Shown here: piece by piece, positions 53,234 to 63,054 of the stretch
Numbering within the stretch: position 1 is the stretch's first letter
Layout: every line of letters begins with the position of its first letter
DNA from: an uncultured Alphaproteobacteria bacterium
Lineage (GTDB): Bacteria > Pseudomonadota > Alphaproteobacteria > Micavibrionales > UBA1664
DNA: 64,000 nt
Assembly: GCA_943789475.1 (NCBI GenBank)
Contig: CALSUG010000003.1
Span: forward strand, 62,001 to 126,000
Direction: 5' to 3'
The notes under the pieces: generated by a model
Told to the model about the DNA's origin: nothing
Databases searched by the model: none
The model's input: the letters and a program-made list of their open reading frames with translations, nothing else
Made by a program: the position numbers and the translations under genes

Positions 53234-54159
53234 TAATAAAACAAGATGATGATGGACAACGTTTAGATCGTTTTTTAAAGAAAACGTTTCCAACCTTAAC
53301 ATTTGGACAAACCCAAAAATTAATTCGTACAGGGCAAATTCGTATTAATGGCAAACGTGTAAAACAAGACACCCGATTAACGGCGAATGATGAATTACGC
53401 CTGCCTCCATCATTACAAGATGGCACAGCAAAACCAAAGATGCAGTTCAATCAAAAAGATCGTGATTTTATAAACAGTATGGTTTTGTTTGAAGATGCCC
53501 ATATTTTGGTTTTGAACAAACCACATGGTTTGGCCGTTCAAGGTGGAACAAAAACAAAAATACATCTTGATGGCATGTTAAACAGCTATATTAAAAAAGA
53601 TGTTAAACCGCGCCTATGTCATCGTCTGGATCGTGATACATCTGGTGTTCTTATCCTTGGAAAAACGGCCGAGGCAACGCGTCATTTAACGAGACAATTC
53701 CAAACTCATCACGTTCAAAAAACATATTGGGCATTGACGACACCCGCACCAATCGAGCCTCACGGTACAATTGACGCCCCCATTGCAAAGGCTGATATTT
53801 ACCGCGATGGCGGGGAAGTCATGTGCCATGACCCAGAAAATGGTAAGAAGGCGATTACTGATTTCGAAATCATTGAACGCGCAGGAAAGGAAGCGGCCTT
53901 TGTTGCATTTTATCCAAAGACAGGACGTACACACCAAATTCGTGTTCATTCCCAAATCATTGGCGCACCTTTATTAGGCGATCCAAAATATAATGATAAT
54001 CCATTCCCATTTGAAGGATCAGAAGTGCATAAAGGCCTCCACCTTCATTCGCGTGAGATATCTTTTAAACACCCGGAGGATAATCGTGAAATATCAATTA
54101 ATGCGCCTTTACCAAATATCTTTTTAAAAAGCTGGAAATCGTTCGGCTTCAATGTATAA
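53230..54159 (+). CDS. RluC/RluD-type ribosomal large-subunit pseudouridine synthase
   Basis: Converts specific uridines of 23S rRNA to pseudouridine. The 309-residue protein has an N-terminal S4 RNA-binding domain (GQRLDRFLKKTFPTLTFGQT, RINGKRVKQDTRL) and a catalytic domain with the active Asp in HRLDRDTSGVLIL. GRTHQIRVHSQIIGAPLLGD and LHLHSREISF follow. Gene order after crcB favours RluC, but the target positions cannot be read from sequence. Starts in a 4-base overlap with crcB. Confidence 0.92.
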   Translation: MIIKQDDDGQRLDRFLKKTFPTLTFGQTQKLIRTGQIRINGKRVKQDTRLTANDELRLPPSLQDGTAKPKMQFNQKDRDFINSMVLFEDAHILVLNKPHGLAVQGGTKTKIHLDGMLNSYIKKDVKPRLCHRLDRDTSGVLILGKTAEATRHLTRQFQTHHVQKTYWALTTPAPIEPHGTIDAPIAKADIYRDGGEVMCHDPENGKKAITDFEIIERAGKEAAFVAFYPKTGRTHQIRVHSQIIGAPLLGDPKYNDNPFPFEGSEVHKGLHLHSREISFKHPEDNREISINAPLPNIFLKSWKSFGFNV

Positions 54160-54168
54160 TTATTTGTT

Positions 54169-54963
54169 ATGAAATTCATGCTCGACAAACAACTCGTTTT
54201 ACCTCTTATTGCCAGTGCGTCAGTACTGACTTTTGGGTCTATATTTTTCATTTCATCATGGCAATATTCTGAGCAATGGCACGAAATTTTATTTTCTGCA
54301 TTCATTGTATTATCCTTAATTCTTTTTGTAACATTACGTTTTAAATACAAACAATTGGTCATGTTAGTTTTAATGTGCCTTATTTCTATTTTACTTTATG
54401 CTAATTTAAAATTTGATTGGCGCAAAGAATATGTTCTGGCTTCTAACTCAGGTGTTCATTTCGCAATGGGGGAATATATTGACCGATACCCCTTATTTGA
54501 AGAACATATTCTTCCATCGTTATTTAACTCTCCACGTTGGGTTGATTTTAACGATGACTGCCTTACTCCAGCTTTAAAACACATTCCCGCCAACAGATCT
54601 TGCAAATCCATACAATTAATTGAACGAAAATATGGTTTTAATGTCCAAACATTAATAAACAGACAGTATAAAAAAATGAAAGATACTGCTTCAAGTTTAG
54701 AAAAAGGAAAAATAAAAAGGAAAGAACAGCTACTATCTTGTATCAAAGAAAAAAAGTGTGCCAAGATCCCCCTTTTACCAGCTGGCGTTGATATTGAAAA
54801 ATTCGATGAAAAAAGCGATGATTACCTAACCATTCGCACACAATTTTGGTCCCTTATAAATGAAAGAAAAATTTCTCCAGAAAATTGTGAATTCATGACA
54901 CTTTGTCGTGCTATGCGTGATTTAGAAGCGATCGCTATCAAAAAACCAAATACAAACATTTAG
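54169..54963 (+). CDS. Uncharacterised membrane-anchored protein
   Basis: A 264-residue protein with three hydrophobic segments in the first 85 residues (LVLPLIASASVLTFGSIFFI, ILFSAFIVLSLILFVTL, LVMLVLMCLISILLYANL), then a soluble region of about 175 residues with six Cys (DDCLTPALK, RSCKSI, LLSCIKEKKCAKI, ENCEFMTLCRAM) that are likely to pair outside the cytoplasm. No family is recognised. Codons are AT-rich and the protein Lys-rich. It is the last gene of the close-packed run that starts at the cysteine desulfurase, 9 bases after the pseudouridine synthase. Confidence 0.65.
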   Translation: MKFMLDKQLVLPLIASASVLTFGSIFFISSWQYSEQWHEILFSAFIVLSLILFVTLRFKYKQLVMLVLMCLISILLYANLKFDWRKEYVLASNSGVHFAMGEYIDRYPLFEEHILPSLFNSPRWVDFNDDCLTPALKHIPANRSCKSIQLIERKYGFNVQTLINRQYKKMKDTASSLEKGKIKRKEQLLSCIKEKKCAKIPLLPAGVDIEKFDEKSDDYLTIRTQFWSLINERKISPENCEFMTLCRAMRDLEAIAIKKPNTNI

Positions 54964-55230
54964 TTCGAATTTGAGCTATTTTTCAAATATATTTAACATA
55001 CATTAGTTATTCTATAACTATCACAGATGATGTGATACGTGCATATCCCTCTATAGTGTTGGAAGCATAATAAAAAAGAGTTATAAAAACAGTATTATGA
55101 GACGACGACTAAAGGATAATATAATCCCCCTAAAATTATATTATGGCCTTTAAACTCTCGATATTGTTTTAAATATCCCTTCGTTTGAAGGTCAGAATCT
55201 TTTTTAAGATATGCCCAATGCAAACCTTAT
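54964..55230 (+). other. Gene-free, hairpin-rich stretch (possible ncRNA or long 3' untranslated region)
   Basis: No coding frame of note. Perfect dyads are TAGTTAT/ATAACTA (55004-55020), ATAATATAAT/ATTATATTAT (55116-55144, 9-base loop), GATATT/AATATC (55160-55177) and CCTTC/GAAGG (55178-55191). A TATAGT hexamer at 55052-55057 has no good -35. A very strong terminator follows. The series would suit a structured small RNA, but the A/T-rich stems could be chance. Confidence 0.4.
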
Positions 55231-55269
55231 TGGTCGAAATTCCTACTATGGAATTTCGACCATTTTTTT
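55231..55269 (+). terminator. Very strong rho-independent terminator
   Basis: A perfect 13-bp stem (TGGTCGAAATTCC / GGAATTTCGACCA) with a 6-base loop and seven T directly after. It ends the plus-strand transcription unit and meets the stop of the convergent membrane-protein gene. Confidence 0.9.
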
Positions 55270-55747
55270 ATTGAATTAATTTTTTAACGCCCGCTATCGC
55301 ACGGTATATTAAATAGATAGGATATGGCGGCAATGAAACCAATGATGTCCACTGTATCAATGTTGAATTATCTTGAACAAAGTTCCATATTGATCTTTGC
55401 ACATCAGCCTCGGTTGGGATAACACCACGCGCTACACTATCTTGCATATTATAAATTATTGACCAATCGCCGTTGGACCATAAAATTGAAGAAAACAATC
55501 CAACCCCAATCGTAAGAATCAATGTCGACCACCAAACAGTTCGAATAATATAAGACATGTGAAATTGCATAACTTCATTAGATTTATATTTCCATTTATA
55601 AAAATACGTTGCGATCAATCCAACACTCATACATGCAACCCCCGCAAATGGTATCAATGAATATGGAACAAGCATCATCAAGGCTCCAACCATTACAAGC
55701 GCATACAGACTCATTATTTCTTTTTGATCTTTGTTAAACGTATTCAT
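55268..55747 (-). CDS. Uncharacterised membrane protein
   Basis: A 159-residue protein with four predicted helices: MSLYALVMVGALMMLVPYSL, FAGVACMSVGLIATYFY, TVWWSTLILTIGVGLFSSIL, and a C-terminal segment around SLVSLPPYPIYLIYRAI. A hydrophilic loop (about residues 92-125) separates the last two. The general look is that of DUF4870-like or related small inner-membrane proteins, but no firm family is assigned. It starts 3 bases after the mutL stop, so it is probably on the mutL transcript. Confidence 0.65.
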   Translation of the reverse strand: MNTFNKDQKEIMSLYALVMVGALMMLVPYSLIPFAGVACMSVGLIATYFYKWKYKSNEVMQFHMSYIIRTVWWSTLILTIGVGLFSSILWSNGDWSIIYNMQDSVARGVIPTEADVQRSIWNFVQDNSTLIQWTSLVSLPPYPIYLIYRAIAGVKKLIQ

Positions 55748-55750
55748 CGC

Positions 55751-57496
55751 CTACCGCCTCTTAAATAATTTTTCAACGTCATCTAAAGATAGAGAAATCA
55801 TTGTCGGGCGTCCATGATTACATTGTCCGGATAATGGGGTCTCTTCCATCTGACGTAATAATTCGTTCATTTCACTTTGATTAAGCCTGCGCCCTGACCG
55901 TACAGATCCATGGCAGGCCATTGTTGCCAATAAATAATTTATTTTTTCGGTCACACGGTCAACCGTGCCAATATCTTCAACTTCATCTGCTAAATTTTTG
56001 ATCATATCTTGAATATTCAAACGATCTGCTAAAATTGCAGGCACCTCACGAACAATGATCGCACCTTCACCAAATGCTTCCAAAACAACGCCTACATCAT
56101 TTAAAAGGGATTGATGTTCCAAGATCATCAAAACATGATCTTGTGACAAGTTCACAATTTCAGGAACCAAAAGTATCTGTTTTTTAACGCCTGATTGTGC
56201 GTAATTATCCTTCATACGTTCATAAACCAAACGTTCATGTGCGGCATGTTGATCGACGATAACAATACCGTCCTTTGTTTGTGACACAATATAATTTTCA
56301 TGGAATTGCGCCAATGCCGACCCTAATGGATAATCAGGTGTTATATCATTTGACTCAACCTCATCCACAATAGGAAATATTTGTGTCTCTTCCGCTATTC
56401 GTGCCTGTGGTTTAAAATCCATTTCTGGCAAAGCGTAATTAACCTTTGGTGCCTGCGCAATTTTTGTTTGAAAGTGCACTGTTTGATTAGGCAATAACCC
56501 CGCTGATGTTTTGGCATGCTCGCGCAATGCATTTTGGATACCATGAAAAATCAAATTACGAATAATCATTGGTTTTTTAAAACGTACTTCAGATTTGGCC
56601 GGATGCACATTCACATCCACCTCCGTTTGTTCCAAATCAACGAATAACGCAACAAGAGGATAGCGATCGCGCGGTAAAACATCCATATAGGCACCACGCA
56701 AAACACCCATCAATAATTTATCCTTCACTGGTCTACCATTCACAAATAAATATTGTGCACGCGCATTTCCACGACTATATGTTGGCAGACTTGCAAAACC
56801 ACTTAAACGAACACCTTCAACTTCACTTTCAATCGGCATCGCATTACTTTGAAAATCACGCCCCATCACTGATGATATACGTTCTAACAATGTTTCCGAT
56901 CGATAGTGGAACGTTTTTTTGTCATCATGTTCACAACGCATTTCAATATCAGGGTAAGCCATGGCCAAACGATTCAATGTTTCCTTTATGATCATCATTT
57001 CAGCTTGATCTGATTTTAAAAATTTAAGGCGTGCAGGTGTTGCATAAAACAAATCTTTTACCGTTATGCGCGTTCCCTGACGAATTGATGATGGTGATAT
57101 GTCTGCTATTGCACCAGCCTTCGCCGTAATAATCCAGGCATCTCCCTCACCCTGTGCTCGTGATTGAATTTCTAAACGACTGACTGATGCTATTGATGGT
57201 AAAGCCTCACCACGAAATCCTAAGGATCCAATATTAAGAAGATCATCGTCAAGCATTTTTGATGTCGCATGACGCGACAAACATAATTTTAAATCGTCCG
57301 ATGACATGCCAATACCGTCATCTTCGATAACCATCAGACTCTTCCCCGCCTGGCGAAGCGTGACCGAAATACAGCCAGCACCTGCATCAATAGAATTTTC
57401 AACCAGTTCTTTAATAGCCGCGGCAGGATTTTCAATCACTTCACCAGCAGCAATTTGATTAACTAAATTATCTGGTAATTGACGAATAATCGTCAT
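55751..57496 (-). CDS. mutL: DNA mismatch repair protein MutL
   Basis: MutL couples mismatch recognition by MutS to strand incision. The 581-residue protein has the GHKL ATPase head (IAAGEVIENPAAAIKELVEN, DDGIGM, GFRGEALPSIASV, QGTRITVKDLFYATPAR) and a C-terminal dimerisation domain with D415-QHAAHERLVYE, the DQHA(X)2E(X)4E metal site of MutL proteins that cut DNA themselves. That fits a bacterium without MutH. The linker is short. A membrane-protein gene follows closely on the same strand. Confidence 0.95.
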   Translation of the reverse strand: MTIIRQLPDNLVNQIAAGEVIENPAAAIKELVENSIDAGAGCISVTLRQAGKSLMVIEDDGIGMSSDDLKLCLSRHATSKMLDDDLLNIGSLGFRGEALPSIASVSRLEIQSRAQGEGDAWIITAKAGAIADISPSSIRQGTRITVKDLFYATPARLKFLKSDQAEMMIIKETLNRLAMAYPDIEMRCEHDDKKTFHYRSETLLERISSVMGRDFQSNAMPIESEVEGVRLSGFASLPTYSRGNARAQYLFVNGRPVKDKLLMGVLRGAYMDVLPRDRYPLVALFVDLEQTEVDVNVHPAKSEVRFKKPMIIRNLIFHGIQNALREHAKTSAGLLPNQTVHFQTKIAQAPKVNYALPEMDFKPQARIAEETQIFPIVDEVESNDITPDYPLGSALAQFHENYIVSQTKDGIVIVDQHAAHERLVYERMKDNYAQSGVKKQILLVPEIVNLSQDHVLMILEHQSLLNDVGVVLEAFGEGAIIVREVPAILADRLNIQDMIKNLADEVEDIGTVDRVTEKINYLLATMACHGSVRSGRRLNQSEMNELLRQMEETPLSGQCNHGRPTMISLSLDDVEKLFKRR

Positions 57497-57544
57497 ACGC
57501 TATTTCCTTACCCTTAGAATAAAAATAAAATTAATGGTTCTCGA

Positions 57545-58861
57545 TTATAAAATCTCGACACCATCATCCATCAGTGCCCCTTCCATATTTGCCCCCGCAA
57601 ATATGGCTCCATTGGTTTTAGCACCTGTCAAATCGGCCTTACGCAAATCAGCACCAGTAAAATCAGCAAACGACAAATCAGCACCCTTTAAACGAATGCC
57701 TGCTAGTTTCGCATTTTTCAAAACACTATAGCGTAATGCAACACCATTCATATTAACAGGCATCACACGCGATGTGCCGTCTGCGTTTTTAAACATTAAT
57801 GGCAACAAATTTGCATTTGTAAGGTCACATCGTGACAAACGAGCTTCTTTGAATGAAGCTCCCCGTAAATCTGATTCTACAAATTTACAGTCACGGAAAT
57901 CCGCCTCATCAAAAACTGCGCTTTGAATATCAACCTTTGAAAAATCCAAATTAAGAAAATTTGCACCAACCGCCTTCATCGCCGTTAATGTGTATGAACG
58001 TATTTCTTCGAACTCGCGCATATCATAGTTGGATAGATCAAGTCGATCGCCTTCGGCTCCATTACTACTTAACCATAAAGCATGAGCCTTTAATCTCTCA
58101 GGTAATGGGACTTCCATTTCTTCAATTTCAAGACCTGCAGGTTTTTCTGTTACAACACCTTCCATGTTGGCATTGGCCTTTTCAACACCATCCATATTGG
58201 TATCCGCCATAATTGAATTTTTAAAATTCGCGCCACGTACATCTGACCCACTAAGATCAGAGTTACTCAGATTCGCACCCTCCATATTTGCATCGCGCAA
58301 ATCCGCACCTTGAATAACAACATTACTTAAATCTGCATCCGAAAAATCAGCGTTCATTGCACGTACAGCAGCCATATTAGTCGCCACCATTTTTGCTCCC
58401 GCAAAAACAGTACGCGCAACACCAGCATCATCGGATTGATCACGGCGCACCCTATCTTTCAAGACACCCTCTGCATCTTTTTCCATGATACGACCTTCAC
58501 GCAAATCAGCCGATTTCATATCTGCACCATTTAAATTTGCACCAGCAACAAATGCACCACGAAAATCACAACGAATAAAGCATGCATTTTCTAAATTTGA
58601 GCGACGCATGTCACATGCAAAGAATGTCGCCGATGTAAAGTTACCACCGGACAAATCCGCACCAATAAAACATGATCCGGTAAAATCGGCGTGAGACATA
58701 TCTTGTCTAGATAACGTCAAACCCGATAAATTTTTAAATTTAACCTGCGCACGTGCGCCACCATTTTTACCTGACAAATAAATGGCATGAAGACGAATAA
58801 TGTCATTCAGTTCTTCTTGCGTTAAATGCGCCATAAAAAAATTTTCGTGTGGATTACTCAT
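57545..58861 (-). CDS. Pentapeptide-repeat protein
   Basis: A 438-residue protein dominated by A(D/N)LxX repeats (for example SHADFTGSCFIGADLSGGNF, GANLNGADMKSADL, LKGADLSFADFTGADLRKAD) in two blocks, about residues 35-240 and 290-435, separated by a non-repeat segment (LPERLKAHALWLSSNG). Each block should form a square beta-helix. Some such proteins mimic DNA and protect gyrase; most are unassigned. The ATG with GAGG upstream is chosen over an upstream TTG. It lies just after pgi and before mutL. Confidence 0.85.
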   Translation of the reverse strand: MSNPHENFFMAHLTQEELNDIIRLHAIYLSGKNGGARAQVKFKNLSGLTLSRQDMSHADFTGSCFIGADLSGGNFTSATFFACDMRRSNLENACFIRCDFRGAFVAGANLNGADMKSADLREGRIMEKDAEGVLKDRVRRDQSDDAGVARTVFAGAKMVATNMAAVRAMNADFSDADLSNVVIQGADLRDANMEGANLSNSDLSGSDVRGANFKNSIMADTNMDGVEKANANMEGVVTEKPAGLEIEEMEVPLPERLKAHALWLSSNGAEGDRLDLSNYDMREFEEIRSYTLTAMKAVGANFLNLDFSKVDIQSAVFDEADFRDCKFVESDLRGASFKEARLSRCDLTNANLLPLMFKNADGTSRVMPVNMNGVALRYSVLKNAKLAGIRLKGADLSFADFTGADLRKADLTGAKTNGAIFAGANMEGALMDDGVEIL

Positions 58862-58886
58862 TGAGACTATTTTCCTCTTTTCTTGC

Positions 58887-60293
58887 CTATCGTGCAAGGA
58901 TTTGTTTTGCTAGTTTTTTTCCAAGCTCTACACCAAATTGATCAAAGCTATTAATATTCCAAATAATTCCCTGTATAAAGACTTTATGTTCATACAACGC
59001 AACCAATTGTCCGAGACACAATGGCGACATATCGTCCATTGATATTGTGATCGACGGACGTCCTCCTGCATAATTGCGATGTTTGTCTTGATTTATTTCT
59101 CCATCTAAAAAGGCATCTGATTGTGCCTGTGCATGTGCGTTTAACACATGGTGATGTTCGGTGTTATATAATGATTTTTCAACCGTTACGAATTCAACAG
59201 GAATAATGTCTGTTCCCTGATGTAACCATTGATGAAAAGCATGCTGTCCGTTTGTTCCTGCCTGACCAAACACCATTGGCCCAGTTTTATAATTCGTAAT
59301 AAACGCACCATCACGATCAACAGATTTGCCATTAGATTCCATGTCAACTTGTTGTAAAAAATTTGGTAGCAAGGATAAGTTTTGCGCATACGGTAAAACA
59401 GAAACCGCAGAACGATCCATAAAATTACGATTCCAAACACCATTTAATGCCAACAAAATTGGCAAATTATTTTCAAATCTTTGAGACACAAAATGGTCAT
59501 CCATCGCGCATGCCCCATTTAGAAACTCTTGAAAAACATCAAATCCATAAGTCAAAGCAATCGGCATTCCGATTGCCGACCAAACAGAAAAACGTCCGCC
59601 AACCCAATCCCAAAATGGAAACATATTATTCGTATCAATGCCGAATTCAGAAACTGCATCGGCATTTGTGCTGAGCGCAATCATGTGTCTTTCAATATTA
59701 CGCTCACCCAACCATTTTTTTGCAAATACCGCGTTCATCATAGTTTCTTGCGTTGTGAATGTTTTAGACGCAATGACAAACAAGGTTGTGTCAGGATTTA
59801 ACCCCTTTAATGTCTCCTCTATATCCGCAGCATCAACATTGGAAACAAAATAAACATTTAGTTTTTTTGGCAAATGCTTCAACGCATCGCATATAAATCT
59901 AGGTCCAAGATCAGATCCACCAATACCTATATGCACGACATCAGTGAACAAATTATCATCGTGTGTTTTTTCAACAAACACTTTCATTTGATTTAAGACA
60001 TTTTGCACATCTTCGCATGCACCTGAGCGCAGTTGCATGTGACCAACAGAACGATTTTCTGTGATATTAATTGGCTCCATCACAACCATTTTATCACGCC
60101 ACATCTCTACATCCTGGCTCTGGGCCAAATCAATCAAACCACTCCATGCGTCCGCAGATATCATGGATTTTGAAAAATCTATGGATATACCTAAAGTGTC
60201 ATCACCAACTATGCGGATCGATGATTGTTTTACACCATCTTCAACAGTTTGTTTCAAATCACCCCATGCATTTGTGCGCGTCGGATTACCCAT
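58887..60293 (-). CDS. pgi: Glucose-6-phosphate isomerase
   Basis: Pgi interconverts glucose 6-phosphate and fructose 6-phosphate. The 468-residue protein is shorter than the 550-residue E. coli form but has all core motifs: HIGIGGSDLGPRFICDAL, ASKTFTTQETM, GGRFSVWSAIGMPIAL, GTNGQHAFHQWLHQGTDIIP, and the C-terminal signature SFDQFGVELGKKLA. The catalytic Glu, His and Lys regions are thus present. With pfkA in the same window it supports glycolysis through fructose 1,6-bisphosphate. The next gene upstream ends 3 bases away. Confidence 0.94.
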   Translation of the reverse strand: MGNPTRTNAWGDLKQTVEDGVKQSSIRIVGDDTLGISIDFSKSMISADAWSGLIDLAQSQDVEMWRDKMVVMEPINITENRSVGHMQLRSGACEDVQNVLNQMKVFVEKTHDDNLFTDVVHIGIGGSDLGPRFICDALKHLPKKLNVYFVSNVDAADIEETLKGLNPDTTLFVIASKTFTTQETMMNAVFAKKWLGERNIERHMIALSTNADAVSEFGIDTNNMFPFWDWVGGRFSVWSAIGMPIALTYGFDVFQEFLNGACAMDDHFVSQRFENNLPILLALNGVWNRNFMDRSAVSVLPYAQNLSLLPNFLQQVDMESNGKSVDRDGAFITNYKTGPMVFGQAGTNGQHAFHQWLHQGTDIIPVEFVTVEKSLYNTEHHHVLNAHAQAQSDAFLDGEINQDKHRNYAGGRPSITISMDDMSPLCLGQLVALYEHKVFIQGIIWNINSFDQFGVELGKKLAKQILAR

Positions 60294-60295
60294 TA

Positions 60296-61663
60296 CTATT
60301 CCACCCCTGGCACGGTATCAACAATTTCAAATTCCAAATCATCTGGGATCGCCCCCGCGATAACAGTTGCTTTTGCATCCAACGTTTTAAAAAATTTATT
60401 AGCTACTCGCTGCACATCTTCAGCTGTAACTTGTTTTATATTACTATTCCATTCATCCAATGCACCTTGATGACGACCGTCCAATTGCATACGCAGTGCC
60501 GTTCCAGACAAACTTTGTGTTGTTGAAAAACGAAGCGGCAATGCACCCATTAAATAATTTTTAGCATCAACTAACATGCCACCATCAACCAATTGTGTTT
60601 TCATATCCGTTAATACTGTTTGAATGGCCTCGATCATTGGTGCAATATTTTCTGGTGATGTCGCACTTTCAACAACAAGATAATCATCATATTTCATGAA
60701 TACTGGGTTTGAATAAATGCCGTATGTTAATCCTTTTTTTTCACGAATTTCTTCCATTAAGAATGATGAAAATCCACCACCACCCAGCATATAATTCATC
60801 ACACGATAGGCATAATAGTCTTGATCCTCTTTTGTAATAGATGATGGCCAAATCATTTGCACAACGGATTGTGGGCTATCGAATCTATACGCAATTTTTA
60901 CATTGTTCGCAGGTGCCTGAACACGATCAATATCACTAGTATCTTCTGATTTCATAGGTAAATCACCAAACACACGATCAACCATTGTCATCATTTCATC
61001 TGATGACAAATCACCAGCTACACCAACGACCAAACGATCACGCGTAAAATACGTTTTTACAAAATTTTGCAAATCATCTCGTGATATCTTTTGTAAACTC
61101 GAAACAGTACCCCCACTATTCCGCGCATACGGATGATCACCAAAATAAACATCATTCATCAAACGAGACGTTATCCAATTGGGTTTTGAAACTGATGATT
61201 TAATGCGCATTATATTCGCGTGACGCATTCGATTTAATGCTTCATCTTCGAATAACGGCGTATGAAGCGCATCATACAATAATTCAAATGCCAAGTCTGA
61301 ATGACGTTTGAGAGTTTTTATTTTACCCGCAAAATGATCTCGTGAATTATTAAAGTACAACTCAATCGCATGGTCCTGTAAGGCCTCTTGATATGCATTC
61401 GCATCACGCGTTCCTGCACCCTCATCCAATGTATTTGACAACAATTGCCCTAAACCAATTTTCCCTTCTGGATCACGAACAGCTCCCGCACCACGAAAGG
61501 CGAAATTCATTGTAACAATTGGTAATGAATGGTCTGCAACATGCCAGACCTCAATACCTTTTGGTGTGGTGTATGTTTCAATATCTAAAATACGATCAGT
61601 TTGATCCGTGGCGTATGCCATTGATGTCATAAGAAATAATCCTGCAATAATAATTTTTAACAT
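60296..61663 (-). CDS. M16 family peptidase, non-catalytic partner
   Basis: A 455-residue exported protein with a signal peptide (residues 1-18, IIAGLFLMTSMAYA) and two M16 (insulinase-like) lobes. Where active members have HxxEH, this one reads GLGQLLSNTLDEG, so the zinc site is lost. The conserved R/Y region of the second lobe is present (GGGGFSSFLMEEIREKKGLTYGI). It follows the active member with a one-base TAATG overlap, the usual active/inactive pair of alphaproteobacteria, which parallels the mitochondrial processing peptidase. Substrate unknown; acts in the periplasm. Confidence 0.9.
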   Translation of the reverse strand: MLKIIIAGLFLMTSMAYATDQTDRILDIETYTTPKGIEVWHVADHSLPIVTMNFAFRGAGAVRDPEGKIGLGQLLSNTLDEGAGTRDANAYQEALQDHAIELYFNNSRDHFAGKIKTLKRHSDLAFELLYDALHTPLFEDEALNRMRHANIMRIKSSVSKPNWITSRLMNDVYFGDHPYARNSGGTVSSLQKISRDDLQNFVKTYFTRDRLVVGVAGDLSSDEMMTMVDRVFGDLPMKSEDTSDIDRVQAPANNVKIAYRFDSPQSVVQMIWPSSITKEDQDYYAYRVMNYMLGGGGFSSFLMEEIREKKGLTYGIYSNPVFMKYDDYLVVESATSPENIAPMIEAIQTVLTDMKTQLVDGGMLVDAKNYLMGALPLRFSTTQSLSGTALRMQLDGRHQGALDEWNSNIKQVTAEDVQRVANKFFKTLDAKATVIAGAIPDDLEFEIVDTVPGVE

Positions 61664-63009
61664 TAGTTTTCGTTTGGCAATAAATGCCCCGTAACTGCGT
61701 GGTATGATCCTGCCGATGATATGAGATAATCACGAACCAAATCTTGAACGTTATCCGCGTTAATATGAGAGAGATCATCCGCCCATGATTCAATTTTATC
61801 TAACTCAATACCAGAGGCCAATTGATATCCAATCATCATCGCAGGGCCGGTCAAACTATCCCGTTCATAAACAGATTCGTCTTGCATTTGAGAGATCGAT
61901 TTTTGCACTTCATCACTAGTTACACCATTATCTGCGACATCACGCAATACAGACATAATTGCGGTATCAATATCATTCAATGGGACACCATCCAATGGTG
62001 CCGCACCAATCGAAATTGTGCTGTCATCAATACTTACTCCACCGTATCGAAAATTGACGGATGATGCTAATTTTTGATCCACGACTAATGCTTGATATAA
62101 TCGCCCCGTATTTCCACCAATAATATTTTCAGCCACGGCAAACCCTAGTGATTTATCGTAATCTGTTCCCATGCCTGGTACGCGAAATAGTTTTTGATAT
62201 ATGGGTTGACGAATAGATTCGTGCATATGTGTAACCGTTACTTGTCCATACATGTTTGGAACCTCTGGCCATGTCGGACGACTTATCGCTTCACCATTTT
62301 CAATCTTACCGTATGTTTTTGCCGCCAATTCAAAAACATCTTTTGCGTTAATATCACCGCTAACCACTAATATTGCATTTTTAGGGGCATAATAATTTTT
62401 ATAAAATGCACGCGCACCCTCAGGTGATAATTTTTTTAACTCTTGATCCCACCCAATAATTGGACGACCATATGGATGATTAATAAATAACGTGGCGCGC
62501 ATCGCTTCATGCAATTGAGCCATCGGATTAGAATCAGTTCTTTGTTTACGCTCTTCCAACACAACATCACGTTCTGTTAATGCTTCCTCATCCTTAAAAT
62601 TTAAATTTTTCATACGGTCCGATTCCATCAACATAACCGCTTCCAATTTATCTTTTGGAACTGTTTGGAAATATGCCGTAAAATCCCATGATGTAAATGC
62701 ATTATCATTCCCGCCCCATGATTTTACCTTCTTTGAAAATTCACCCGAATCAACAAGATCACTTCCCTTAAACATCAAATGCTCTAAATAATGAGCAAGA
62801 CCCGTTTCACCTGCAACTTCATCCGCGCCACCAATACGGTACCACACCATGTGCGTTACCGCGGGCGTACGATGGTTTTCAACCACAACAACCTGCATTG
62901 CATTAGGCAATGTTATCGATTGTGCATTATAGATTTTATCGTTGGCATTCGCCTGACCCGATAGAGTATGAGACATAAATATTCCTATCAAAAAAATGAT
63001 TTTTTTCAT
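61663..63009 (-). CDS. M16 family zinc peptidase, catalytic subunit
   Basis: A 448-residue exported metallopeptidase. The signal peptide covers residues 1-22 (IIFLIGIFMSHTLSGQANA). The zinc motif is H73-YLE76H77 in GLAHYLEHLMFKGS, and the distant Glu ligand lies in TERDVVLEERKQR. The second lobe holds GGNTGRLYQALVVDQKLAS. The ATG used is three codons inside a TTG-started frame. Together with the inactive partner just downstream it should form a clam-shaped heterodimer that cuts small peptides in the periplasm. Confidence 0.92.
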   Translation of the reverse strand: MKKIIFLIGIFMSHTLSGQANANDKIYNAQSITLPNAMQVVVVENHRTPAVTHMVWYRIGGADEVAGETGLAHYLEHLMFKGSDLVDSGEFSKKVKSWGGNDNAFTSWDFTAYFQTVPKDKLEAVMLMESDRMKNLNFKDEEALTERDVVLEERKQRTDSNPMAQLHEAMRATLFINHPYGRPIIGWDQELKKLSPEGARAFYKNYYAPKNAILVVSGDINAKDVFELAAKTYGKIENGEAISRPTWPEVPNMYGQVTVTHMHESIRQPIYQKLFRVPGMGTDYDKSLGFAVAENIIGGNTGRLYQALVVDQKLASSVNFRYGGVSIDDSTISIGAAPLDGVPLNDIDTAIMSVLRDVADNGVTSDEVQKSISQMQDESVYERDSLTGPAMMIGYQLASGIELDKIESWADDLSHINADNVQDLVRDYLISSAGSYHAVTGHLLPNEN

Positions 63010-63054
63010 GGGATACAAGATAGCTCTTTTAGTGAAAAAAAGCCAATGGCAATA

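Noticed and set aside
54961-54975. A tRNA T-loop-like TTCGAAT
   Set aside because: No acceptor stem, anticodon arm or second loop is found around it.
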